Source: Thunnus maccoyii
Lineage: Eukaryota > Chordata > Actinopteri > Scombriformes > Scombridae
Assembly: GCF_910596095.1 (NCBI RefSeq)
Contig: NC_056553.1
Location: 15,754,725-15,818,724, forward strand
Reading direction: 5' to 3'
Length of the DNA stretch: 64,000 nt
Below the pieces are notes generated by a model, which had not been told where the DNA came from, did no database searches, and saw only the letters and a program-made list of their open reading frames with translations. Made by a program: the position numbers and the translations under genes. Below, piece by piece: positions 41,553 to 54,500 of this stretch (the stretch's first letter is position 1; the number at the start of each line of letters is the position of its first letter).

Positions 41553-44500
41553 AGCCTTACAACTGACTCATCGCTTACATGAGCTTTTAACTAAGGCAAC
41601 TACTCATCGACTGCCAGATAAATGTTATTTCACAAAACAAAGTGTTTTGGCAGCAGTGGGGGTGCAGAACACAGAGTCAGGAAATCTCATCTGCACTGTA
41701 ATGCTTTTAAGTTACAGGTTTTATGCATCATATGCTTGACTAGTTTAGATGACAAATCAAAATGTGTACTCTTCAGTTTTTATTCCTGGCAGTGGTAAGT
41801 CTACACAGGTCAGTTAACACTGTCTGCTCATCAATTTGTGAACAGAAACATTGTAAAATTTTGTGTAACTAAGAATATTGTGACTCTGCCTGACAATTTC
41901 TGTCTTTAATTGGGAATAAAAATGCAAACAAAGCAAGTTCTCCGTCTAAAATACATCATCTTTCCTGCAATGTAATGTCTTTGTATTTAATTGCTCTTTC
42001 AATCACTGTTTACTGCTGTCATTCTGACCACATAGTTGGTCCTTCCCATTCAAGCTGTCGCCTTACTCTTCCACCTCTTGCTCTCCAGTGTTTCAAACAC
42101 ATGTTGGTGCCGTTGAGTGAATGGTGGCAACAAAAATGAACTGTCTGGCAAAACTAAAACTGGACTTGCTGACAAGTTGAGCATACAGTGACTTTAAATG
42201 GATGACAAGTGTGCAAAATATGGCCTTTAAATAACAGTGTATCAGCCTGGAGGAGACGAGAAAAAGAAAATGCTTGGCCGTACAAAAAAAATAACAATAA
42301 AATAAGATTGGTTAAATAGATCATGCCTGGTATATGAGCCCTGGTTCTCTTACATCTCTTACGTGTTTCATGGCGCAGTAAAAGCGCGTGGCAATCCGCA
42401 GTGTTTGCAGCCTTTGCTGAACGTTACCAGATTTGGGCCGCGGGGGCACATCCTCTGGTGGGGGCGGCTGCTAGAAAAGGGGGAGCGAGGGAGGGACGGT
42501 AGGGGTGGAGGAAAGGAGAGAAGAAAGGAGAGAGGAAGGGAGGAAGGAAGTTGGAAGTAAAGGCAAAGTGTTTAAAATGTAACAGAACACAATTGGTTTT
42601 TCAAATTGGTAGAGGGTTGGAAAGGGCATCAACGCGAAAGATCCTTTTGACCAGTCAAGATGTTTACAGATGTCATGATGGCTGGGCCAAGAAAGTGTAC
42701 ATCAGTGTCCCAACAGCTCCATCCCATGAAGTGTAAGGATTTTTGCAGTAATACTATTTCCATATTATTAGTTTCATTCATTAATTGGATTTTAGAATCT
42801 TTCCTTAAAAATGATTCCTAAACATCAAAATTTAAGAGTTATATTTAATATATACATGACTGTTCTGTATGCACTGGTGTTAATTTTGTTGGGCGAGGTT
42901 CCTGACACTTACACGTCTGATAAAGAAGGGGAGCAGCCTGGCAGAGCTACTCTGGGACTACGCAGAGCAAGGACTATAAACTAATTTGTATTCTGTGAAC
43001 CTGCATCCTGCCAACACGGTATTATTTTTAAGGGTTTACCATTACTCTTGTAGGGGCTACCAAACCAATATCAAGGCAGTTCAAACACAGTCATACAGGC
43101 ACATTAAAGCCATGTGCCCCCAGCGGAGATACCAGTCGGTGCTGGTGTGAAGAGAAAGAGGAGAGTAAACAAAAAACAACAAACAACTGTAGCAGAGCGC
43201 TACCGAGCAGAAACCTGGTGCAGACACAAGTGGTACTCCACAAACCAAGGACCAGTAGCTATTTCATAACATACAAGCACAACCTCTATATTTTCCAGGC
43301 CACTTAGCACAAACTGTGATGGCACGATTCACCCACACCAGTGTTTGATATATTGTGGGTCATGGACCAAATTAAACTAGTTTGGGCTCTGGTTTAAATA
43401 ATTTGAGGATTAAAAAATTATCTGGTAAACCCACAGACTACCTCCTAGATAAACTGCTGTATGTAAATTGTGTCAGTAAGCCAATTGCTGCTGTGTGACA
43501 GCCAAAACCCTGAGACAGCAGCTAAAGGAACCGCAAAATTTATTTTACGTCAAAAGAAAAATACATGTCATATGTGGGTAGAACAGAACATGTCCACAAT
43601 GTGCAACAGAATGGGGGCTGGTGTTCATACACATTGGAATGTGTTAGAAATAATGTAACTTCAAAAAAGATGCAGAAAAAACATTATATACCATGCAGAT
43701 GCATGCATGAAAGGGAGACGGTCATGCAGTCAGGAGAGAACCCTGCCATGCTTGTTGTTTGTGTGTGTGTGAAGCAATTTTTTACACACACTGTACCTTC
43801 TGAACAAAACACACGATCTTCTTCTTTCACTTGGCATGATGCATCCCTTTTCCTCATTTTCATAGGCAACTGCAGTGTGTGTGAGTGTTCGTACTTTCAT
43901 GGCTCTGAGTCAAGAGCCATGAAGTCCAGTCTGAGTCTAGACTTAAACTAGTGAAGAATCGTCTGAAGGCAGCGCATTCATTCAAAGCCACGAGCACTTT
44001 TAGTGGGTAACTGCAGGTAAGTTAAGCATGTCTTTCTTTTTTGTCTGTTTGTAGGAGGGTGTTTCATGTGGAGAGACCATCATGTCTTTGTCAGATCCTT
44101 GTCTTTGATCTGAGCTCTAGTTGTATCTTTGAGATCTGTTGTGAGTTGGGTGTAAACATGTATGCACATTCAAAAGTATGTGGAGTACTGTATTCGGCAT
44201 TCATGTAAGTAAAGTGGCAATTAATGTATAATGCTTATTAGCTACATTTCACTAAAGGTAGAACAATCACAAAATTCCTCAAAGACTTACAGCAATAACT
44301 TGTACTACTTTGTGAGTTAAGAGTCAGTAGTAGTCAGTGTAGGAAAATAATATCTTCATTTATGTTAAAAGGTTGTCCTATGGCTTGTTAATCTCTACTG
44401 CTAGCCTGTAAATGGTGTTTCACACACAGCTGAGCTACAGACAAAAACAGGTCACAAAGTTGGCTCACGTGTGTGTTAAATCCTCAGCTGCTTTGTTTTT

Positions 44501-47500
44501 CCACTCATCAGTTTTAACCCCGATGTTTTGTTTCTTCTTCTATTTACACTAGGCTATATTTAGTTCAGGGATTCCCTTAAGTCTTCCGTGCCTCACTGCA
44601 TGGTGCCCCACGGTTAAGCCTCAGTAAAAGCCGGTGGAAAGTTCACACCCCTCCGCCTCCCAATTGTGACACTCATATATAAAGCGTTTTTACCTTCAGA
44701 CAAACCAACAAACACTTATATTTGGACACATGCAAAAAAAAAAAAAAAAAAAAAGTCACCGTGGACAAGCAATTCATCCCCTTCCAATGTTGCTGAGCTG
44801 ACAGGTCAAACCAACAGCACCCCAAAGTCACAGTGTTCAGGGACGCTGTCTGCAGCTTCCATCATTCGAAAGGTCAAAGCCTTGTAGCTAAAAGAGGATA
44901 TTGTTTACGCCTGGTAAAATATCCATTCTAATTTTAAGCTAATAAAATGTTACACAATGAACCATCAGGGCCTCCACGATTTCAGTTTTTACACGTGACT
45001 TTGTCCGAGCAGCCAAGAGCCAAAGACTGAAAACAGCCAGTCTCTCACAACAAACAACAACATTTTCATCAACATCAAAGACACAAAACATCTTGCTCAT
45101 ATACACTGCTCAGACAGACACACACACACACACACACCACCCAGACGGACAAACATGTATATGGAAAACAGGACTATTCAAAATCAACATCTGATTGAAT
45201 AGAACTCGAAACTAAACACATACCCAGACACACACAACCCTCAATTTTTCACACACAGACAGCAAGCAGGGGAACTGGTGGAACAGCAGAAGCGAGGTTA
45301 GAGGGGATGAAGCAAATAAAGAGACATAAATAGCGTGCAGGGGCTGGAAAGGGGATGGGGTGATGGAGTAGGTGCTAATTGAAGGAGATGAATATTTGCT
45401 ATTGTCATAGTCACCCAAAGGGAAACAAAATAAGACACAAAAGTTGTGTTAGTTGGGCCTTTGGGTGATGACAGTAAGCTTGAAATTGTTTGAAGCTGTG
45501 TTGGTTATTGAAACCACTGGAAACACAGATTGTTCTCTCTCTCATTCTCATTGTCTCCATGGCTTTTAATGGAGTTTAAACAGAATCATGAACACATTTT
45601 TAAATAAAGGACATCAGTGTTTCAATTAAATAAAAGGTAAATTGTTCCACAATTGATTTTTGGTATATTTGTATAAAAATGTTCATGTAAGCTCCATGAA
45701 AGGTTATATAGAAAGACATTTTGGCATTGTTTATTGATTTATTTGCTTTATTTCCTCCACAGCATATAGAAAGTGGGATTTTACTTAATTTAGCGCACAA
45801 GAGGGGAAAAAATTAAACTTAGAGAATAACAAAGCGGTTTGCATATTGACATGGAAAAATAGGTTGTCAGTGTGGATTGATACATTTATGGCGCATCAGT
45901 CGGTCGGTTCTGAGAGACATACAAGGAACGAACGCCTAAAATATTCCAGAAATGCTTTAAAAACATGTTGGAAGTTTAGTTCCGTTTGTAAATTTATCAC
46001 ATTTCTAACTCTTGTTGTGCTGGTTTAAAACCTTTGTTTACTTTGCTTTGTAAACACTTTGAGTTTATTCTTTTATTGAAAAGTATTGATGCTTTAAACA
46101 GGCAACAACAATAATAATAATATACAGTATAGGTTAAGAGATCCTGACTGTGCCGAGTTTAAAGGTGTGTGGGGGGGTGTATAATAGTGAACAATTGCTC
46201 ATGACAGATGACTGTACCTTCTCCTTGTCGCTGGCCTCTCTTGCCACAGTGGAACCCTAAGAAAAAAAAAAAAAGAGAGAAAGAAAATCACTCTCTATAA
46301 CCCAATTGTTACTAGTAGCACTGGCTTTTGCTTTTCTCTCCCCTCTTACCTTGAGATCATATTTTTTATAGACGGAAAGGCGGTGGGAGAAAACATTGCG
46401 TGTAACAATCATGTAAGTTGCATCTCCATCCACGGTGAGCCGGTACATCCCCAGAAACTGAGGCAGCAGAGTGTTGCCATGGCACTCCACAATGAACTAC
46501 CAAAAGAGAGCAAGGAATTTTAATTAATGCGCCTTTTATACTCACAATGGATGCTTACTGCCTGCATTAGAAGGGAGCCAGAATGTAAGATGTAAGATAG
46601 AAGATTTGACTTACTGTTGCTCTGTTATCAAGTGTAGGATAAATGGAAAGGAAGGCCATAAGGGCTACAGTGGTTCTGGATCATATGAATCCTGACAATT
46701 CTTTTAATTTACTGACCAATTAAGAACCAAAAGCTTCAGTGCAAGTTTTTATATGGCATCATTAATGTTGAAATTATGCCACCTGGCACAAATCTGAGAA
46801 ATGCTTGACTTAGAGGACAAGTTCACAATTTTTTAAGTCTGTCTTAAAATAATAGTCAGGTGTGTATATGAACAGTGAAATAGGTTTTCCTCACTGTAAT
46901 CATTCCTCCTGTTCATACTGGCTATTAAAAGATCCCCTTCAAATGTGCTTTCAATGTAAGTGATGGAGGCCAAAATCCACAGTGAGTCCACTCAGTCATT
47001 CTGTGCAAAAATGCATTTAAAGGTTGATGTGAAGCTTACATGAGGCTTCAGCAGTCTGAGTTAGTCATATCAAGTGGATATCTGCCACATTTACAGTCTT
47101 TTTAGTAACAAACTCCCTCTTTGTGTTTCCTCACACAGTGTTTCCCTGTTGAGCTATAGTGGAAGTATAGTAACAAAAAGAGGGACTTTGGCACTAAAAA
47201 GACTGTAACATTGAAAGATGTCGACTTGATTTGACTATGACTGAAGCTTCATATTAGCTTCAGAGTAACTTTTAAATAAATTTTTGTACAGAAGGAGGAC
47301 TGTGGATTTTGGCCCCCATCACACATCGAAAATGCATTATGAAGGGATCTTCTAATGGCCATATGAACAGGAGGAAATGATTATGGCAAGGAAAACCTTT
47401 TTCAATGTTCATTTGGGCTCCTGACTGTTGTTTTTAGACAGACTTGAAAAATTGTGAACTGGTCCTTTAATATTTACCATCAACTCCAACCCTATCCTCT

Positions 47501-50500
47501 TTAGGTCATGGTGCTAAGTGTTTCAAAGAGATACAGCCACAGTAGATTGACTGAATAATATACAATATTGTGCTTGTGTATGCTGTGTAAGTTTGTGATG
47601 CAGGTAGACAGATGAATATTTAAATTGTGATTGTGTGTTTATACTGAAGTCCCATTGTATAAGAGCACCATCAGAAAAACAAAGAATGAAAATGTTTCTG
47701 AAGTTCTCTTTGTTTCAGTTTCAAAATGCTGTCCCTGAGGTATTTTGTTTCTACCAAGGACACACTGTCATGGCTTGCATCTTTATAACGTATATTATGG
47801 TAATATCACCTGATGGTACTTCTTTAGAATGTTATGCATCTCTGCCACATCCTCGCTGCTGATGGTCTTGATGACATAGCGTTTGTCGTAAGAGGTGTGG
47901 AAGCGGGCCCCGCTTCGTCCCTGGGCCTCGCTGTTCAAGGGAGCACTACGTGTCAGAGAGTTCTGCGAAGAGCAAAAATGGAACGGAAAAATACTTATCA
48001 TCTTCATCAGGATGTACACACTGAGATACAGACAGTTTGTCTCCTTGGTGTTTTGACAACCATTGCTCATACATTATTTGCACTGCCTTCAGAGATCTAA
48101 GATATACTTATTACTCATATTTTACTTTCTTGAGTGGTCTGTGTCACTAAATACAAAAAACTTTTTAGCAAAGAGCTCATTTAACTATGAGTCACAACCC
48201 AAATTGGCCTCTTATGTTAAAATAGCTGGCAGTTAAAAACATTTGGTTGAATGCTCTTTCAGTGTATTTCATGAAGCCCACAATACAGCATCCCCTGCGT
48301 GTATCCTCTTGTTGTCTGACCTTCCACTCATCAGTCTAAACATGTGGGGATCTGACCCCACGTCTGCTGCCTGTCCAAACCTACACACAGACACAAACAG
48401 CTGCTGTCCAGACTTTGGAGCTCAAAAGTAACATGATCCAACACCCCTGGCTCAATGCCTCATTCTCCAAGAATTCCTGATGTCCTCTGCCCTCACTTCC
48501 CTCTCCTCTCTTCAACTCTTAGCATCTTTTGCTTGTATTGCAAAGTGAGGACTACGCTTTGAGGCACATGTAACAACCGCTATGCAGCATTTTTTCTTGT
48601 GCTTAGACAGAAAATGAGTTGCAGTTTTGTATGCTGACGTTCCTAAAAAGCACGGACTACCGTATGAGGACAGTGAAGTGGTTTGTATCACAGGCTGAAA
48701 ATGTTTAAGAGGCCCTTCGCCTGAGGCTGGCAGAGATGAAAAGCTTTCAAAGTGATATCCTAATGTTTTTGTTTGAATTAGTTAGTCATTTTCCCCAATA
48801 TGCTTTTATCATAATGTGGGGAAAAAAGTTAATCTGTTTGCACTTCAGTTACCCTCCCAAAAACTTAATTCAATGCTGCTAGCATTCCTCATTAAAACTA
48901 ACGGTTACTGCTGCATGTCATCAAAAGAGCAGGCTTGCAGCTGGTGGTACCAATTGGCTGTAATGAGGAATATTGTGTAATAATGTAATTAGAAATAATG
49001 CCAACAGGCTGGTTTAAGAGCAACGGCAAAAAGGAAATATGGACAAACCAATAAACCTTTTTGACCACAGTGTGACTTGTGCCTTATGAAGGAAAGTAGT
49101 TTAATGTTGAGAATATCACGACATTCCTTTGCACTGGCCAGTGTCTTAACACCCCCAACTGCCCACTAACTGCAGCCAGCCGAACCCTAATGTAAACATG
49201 TGAGAAGGACAGCTGCACTGAGCTGGGACACAATGACCTCCAAATACTGCCAACTCACTGCCTGCACTGGGAATGGGGATTTACTAGGAAAGAGTGGAAA
49301 ATAAAGGAAGACAAGAAGTGGGCTGAAACAAAAGAGGGAAAGGAAAAAGTGCAATAGAGCAAAAGTTAAGTAGTTAAAAGTATGATCAAATGTGTTTTGG
49401 AATAGTTAGAAGTATTAATTTCCGTGTGCTTGAAGCACCAGATAGTTTAGTTTATGAGATGAGATTCTGATGCATTTAATGATAATGTATTGCCTGTAAA
49501 AATCAGGTGATTGTCTAGAGGGACTGGCACTCTCTTATGTGGCAACTCACACCAATCTAGTACTAAAAAGATGACAAAAGAAACTTGATATTTGACCCAG
49601 AAGTGTTAGTAATGCTGCCAGGCTTGTCTGTCACTTGTGAATGTACAGTAGCTTTTCATACCAAGAACTCCTGGTCATCGATACCAAATCTCTCTCTGAG
49701 GTTTCGAAACACGAGAGGGCAGTACTCCTTGAACTTGAAATGGCTGGGCATGTTCTCCCTGAAAACACAAGTGACATGGTTACAAAATGCAATAATTCAA
49801 AGAAGTATGAAAATACAATTACAGTGTCATAATGTTTGTCAAATATAATAATTAACTAATATACTCAAAAAAGACCGTACTTGTTGAAGAGGTGGTTGTC
49901 CACTTTAATCTTAGAATAGGCCTTGAAGTCGTCTGGCATGAGCATGATGGGAATCTGAACATGGCTTAACTCATTTATCTGGGAAAAAAGAAAAACATAG
50001 GAAAGTAGGAGAGATAAGTGATGTATCTAGGAACACACAGCAGTCCAAAACATGTCAGTTAGGCGCCTAGAAGATTTTAAAAATACTTAAAAAGAAAAAT
50101 ACTGATCATTACTCCTGACAAACATGATGTTGTGATCAGTGAGATCAACATTGAAATGAATCCCTGCAAATGCAGTGGCAGAGCTTCAAGAGAAAAAAAC
50201 AGCACATTTATTTCATTTGGTCAACACATTTGGACAAACATCTGACACAAGCCTGGTAGTGGAGCTGTGCATCCATTACTCAGCCATTACTCACTAATGT
50301 AGATGTTCAACCATGTGCTAGTTGTGTGCTTCACACCCCAACTCATGTAACCTTTTTCATGATGCAATATTATTCAACCCAATAAAGTTCATCTTTCTAC
50401 AGACTAGTCTAAAGGTCAGCGCTCACATAACTTCACATGAATGCTCGTATGACTATATTCTTCCTCTGAAAGGACAACCAGTGTAACAGAACGCACACAC

Positions 50501-51468
50501 ATGTATATGCTTCTGGCACTGGGAAGAGTGACAACAGTTCACCACCCTGCTGCACAAAACCTACTCATATCATTAATGTCACATTTCTTAACCATCTAAG
50601 ATAACTGAGTAAAATAAGGTGTTCCAAATTAAAGCAGCCTGATGACAAGTTACTAGGGCTAATTTATGATTCAGGCCAGAGTTCTGGTCTGCATCGTCCA
50701 TCAATACCGGTACAGCATACCTGGCAATGTGAGCAGTTTACAGATTAGATTTTCAGGCTGATGTAGCATACAGGTTTTGAAGGACAGCTGTAGGGGAGAG
50801 GCAAGTAGAAATGTTGCCAGGACTGCAGAAGCTTCAAGGTGTTTTCGATGTATAAATAAAGACAAGATGGCGGCTTGCAGGTGAGAGAAGAGTATATGTG
50901 TGAAAGACAGAGATATATTGTGTCTATGTGTCTCAGAGAGAGAGAGTGAGAGAGAGATGCCAGAAACACATAACCACATGTGTGTAAAAGCAAGGTTATG
51001 TGTTGCTCTTGTTTTGAAAGATAATCTTAGCAATATCCTGCAGTCTGTGATGCTCGGCTATTTTCTAATCTTCTATAGTTTGAGTGTGTTCACAAACCGT
51101 GATGAAATGTGATTTGAAAATCAGACGACTAAGCCTGACGTTAGATAAAAATAATAAAAAGGGAGCACTCATCTTTTCAGTGCTCACATCTTACTCTCTC
51201 ATGTTGTGGACTATCAGATGAATAAGACCATTAACGCGTAAATGACTTTTAATGATTTGTATTTACAGTCATGATATCTATGCAACAGAATGTAAAATTA
51301 CAGAGCGCTTCGATAAACCTCGCACACTGAATAAACAGCGGCGGGACTTCAAACACATAAGGTACATTGCAGGAGTTTCCATTAGGAGCCCGTCCTGCAT
51401 CACATTGCTGTAATACATAGACCTGACATTTGTTATGACTCACGCACAGCTTGATGCACATATGATGT

Positions 51469-51509
<41 letters not shown>

Positions 51510-54500
51510 CGCATTTGTTGTTGGCTGCAGGACAGGGTGCTGGCAGGTTGCTTGAATCTATTAATAACCTGTCATTCCACCAAGCTCACTTGTAGTGTAG
51601 GTGTGCTGAATAAACTCAAATACACAAACTGTGATTGACTAAAACATTAATCATAAAGTGTGTAGGCGTGCTGCTCTACAGCACAATCCCAAATGCGCTT
51701 TAAGCTTTATACATTGCTCACAGCTAGGATTGTGCAGACAGACAAGAGGTGGTATCAAATCACAATTCCAGCAGCTGTCTTAGAAGAAGTGGCCAATACT
51801 TCTATCATTGGGGACTGACTATGATCCTGTAATGCTGCAGAAGTGTTACAGCAGATGGTGCAGAGAATGGCCTCAGCATGACTGACTGACCCATGAAAGC
51901 ATTTGGCATACTTCAGATGGTCGTTAAGATGTGCGCTTTTTAGACAGTATGCCTTAAACACCTTCATGATATTAATGCTCATGATTTTGTTCTGGACTAA
52001 TACTGATATATTACATGGTTATGAAATTAATGTTGATATTTACAGCCATCTTATGCCAACCTACTGATTATAATAGGTTGGTCCATGAGGAGCACCCATT
52101 GGAGCCTACAGCCTGTTAACTTAGTATATTTCTGTGGCTCAAGTGCTACATTTAGAGCTAGAGTTTTAACATTAAGGATTGCCCAATAGTCCATAAGACA
52201 TCAACTTATGTGAGTTAACTGTTCAGTCAGAGATCTGGGCCTAGTTCCCCAAACAGCCTCAGATCTAAACTTTCTCCCAGTGGTTGATTTCATAATCTAT
52301 GACTCTCCACTTCGCCACTGGCCCACACACACACTCACATGATTGATTGTGACCAGATAGATATGATGTCAGTTTTACCCTCACTGTGGAGGTGACAGTG
52401 TCCTTGTGTTGAATTGCAGGTATACTGTTTGTTGGCAGCTTGCGAGTAAGGCAGATTGAAGTGGCTCATAAACAATTAAACTCAATACCAAAGACAGAGG
52501 CTGGCAGCAAGTAGCCAGTATATTGGCAGAAGTGGTTGGCTAAAATCTCCTATCAGACAAACTAAAGATATCCCAGAATCTCCTACTTTAAAGCTTATAA
52601 GTAGTAATGCTTACATGCACAGAGATGTTTCCATTCTGTTTGTAACGGTCACTGAAGGTAATGAGTCTGACAAAGAGGACTCTGACCTCCTCATGTGGTT
52701 TAATTTTTACTAAATGTAAAACAATTCTTAATGCTGAACTCTGCAAAAGCTTGTCCAGTGATGTGCAAAGGTTCGACTTTGTACACTGTTTCGACTTTGC
52801 CTTTAACCAGCTCAGCAAACATGCATTAATTGAGTACAGTAGCATTTCAAGAACAGGGTTGTTTATTTTGGGTCTGATGTCTTCTTACTACAGGTTAGAG
52901 TTAAAATTCAAACTTAACATCTCTGCACTTAAAATATTCTCTAGGGTTATTTTAAGCTTCTACAGCAATAGAAGAGAAAAGAGAAGAAGCATGAGAACAT
53001 TTTTCAGAATTAGTGTGCATAGTTAACAAAAGATAAAATAACAGCAGGAGAAAACTTTGGAAGAAAAACCTTGAGATAAAGACAAAAATATGGAAAAGAG
53101 AAGAAAGTGTGAAAAGAAAAAAAAGATATAGAAAAGAGGGCATTAGCAGAGCAAGCGGAGACCACAGATGCCACATCCGACTATGTTTCAGTGCCCTGCT
53201 GTGACAGGCACCAACGTCACAGTGATGCTATAGCACAGATGCATCATGGGTACTCAGAGGGGAGATGTCGCCTAATCAATAAAGCTGTGTTTCACACAAG
53301 GGCAGAGACAATGCCAAATCCTACCAAGCACACATACACATCTGTGACAACACTAGTGTACTGAATGTTAAAGACCCTGTATAATTAAAATGTTTTAATC
53401 CTGTGTCCCTGTGTTAATTTATCTCATTATATGCCAAATATATATATATAAAAAATCAGTATCAAAGTATTTTCATATCAAAATCCCTGTCTTTTCTCTT
53501 CTTGTAAAACAGTTTCAAATGTTTTATGGCTCATCCTGCACTGAGGGGCGTTTAGAAAAGTTCATCCAATCAAATGTGACTTGGGGTGAGTAGCTAGCCA
53601 CACTGGTCGTACAAAACCGCACTTCACTGTTTGTGGGTTGTAGTAGCTAATTGAGCAATATGGATAGAGATAGGAAGAGATGTGTGTTTGGATATCTGTG
53701 GGTAAAAACCTTGTTTTCATTTCCAAAGCAATGTGGCAGAGGTCTAATTCATTCATCTCCCCATCTTCTTCCTCCTGATCTAACAACACGTGAGGGAGGT
53801 GTGTGTGGAGCCAACAGTCCTCTGTAGCTCCGTTTCTCTCTGCAGCACCATATCGCACTAAACTCTAAGCCCCGTCCACTTTTTTAGCGGTCCAATCGAC
53901 TGTGAGGGATTTAATTTAAATCCCTCCTGTAACTGTACAAATATTCCATTTCACTGGGAAATATATCATACTACAGAAGCTAAAGATGCTCTAACTTTCA
54001 TTTCACTGGGACTTTAATGCAATACTGACACACATTCATGCTAAAATACAAATGGGGGGAAAATATTTGTTTGATCAAAAGTTATAATGGTTCCTTGGAG
54101 GAGGCCCAGAAAACTCAGTTTAAAACATATTCCAAACTTTCTACAGTTGTAGTGTCAAATGTTCCTGATCATAAAATTAAATTAATTTAATTTTCTATTC
54201 TATCTTGAGGGCACAGCATAGCTCTAATGTAGTTTTGTTTAATCGGTTTCCTCCAGCATATCTGCTCATCTCCCTGCAGCTATCAGACTTGCAGACAAAT
54301 TTCACACCACAACTTCCTGTTTGTCTCCATGGTGATGAAGACTGGTTTTCCGGCCCAGAGTGAAGCAAGTGTGTGCTGTTGCTCCATTGGACAGGAAGCT
54401 GGTGAGGAGAGCGTGCTCTGTCAGCAACATGGCACTGCGTTATCTCTCTGAACAATGACAGATAGCTAGCCCTTAACTGATGACAGCCCACTAATAGTGT

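Noticed and set aside
43565..43951. 128-codon plus-strand frame in a pip4k2a intron
   Set aside because: Low-information translation without flanking splice signals in phase with a gene.
53562..53858. 98-codon minus-strand frame inside the TTAA element
   Set aside because: No transposase motifs (such as a DDE/DDD triad context) are visible, so it is treated as part of a non-coding element.
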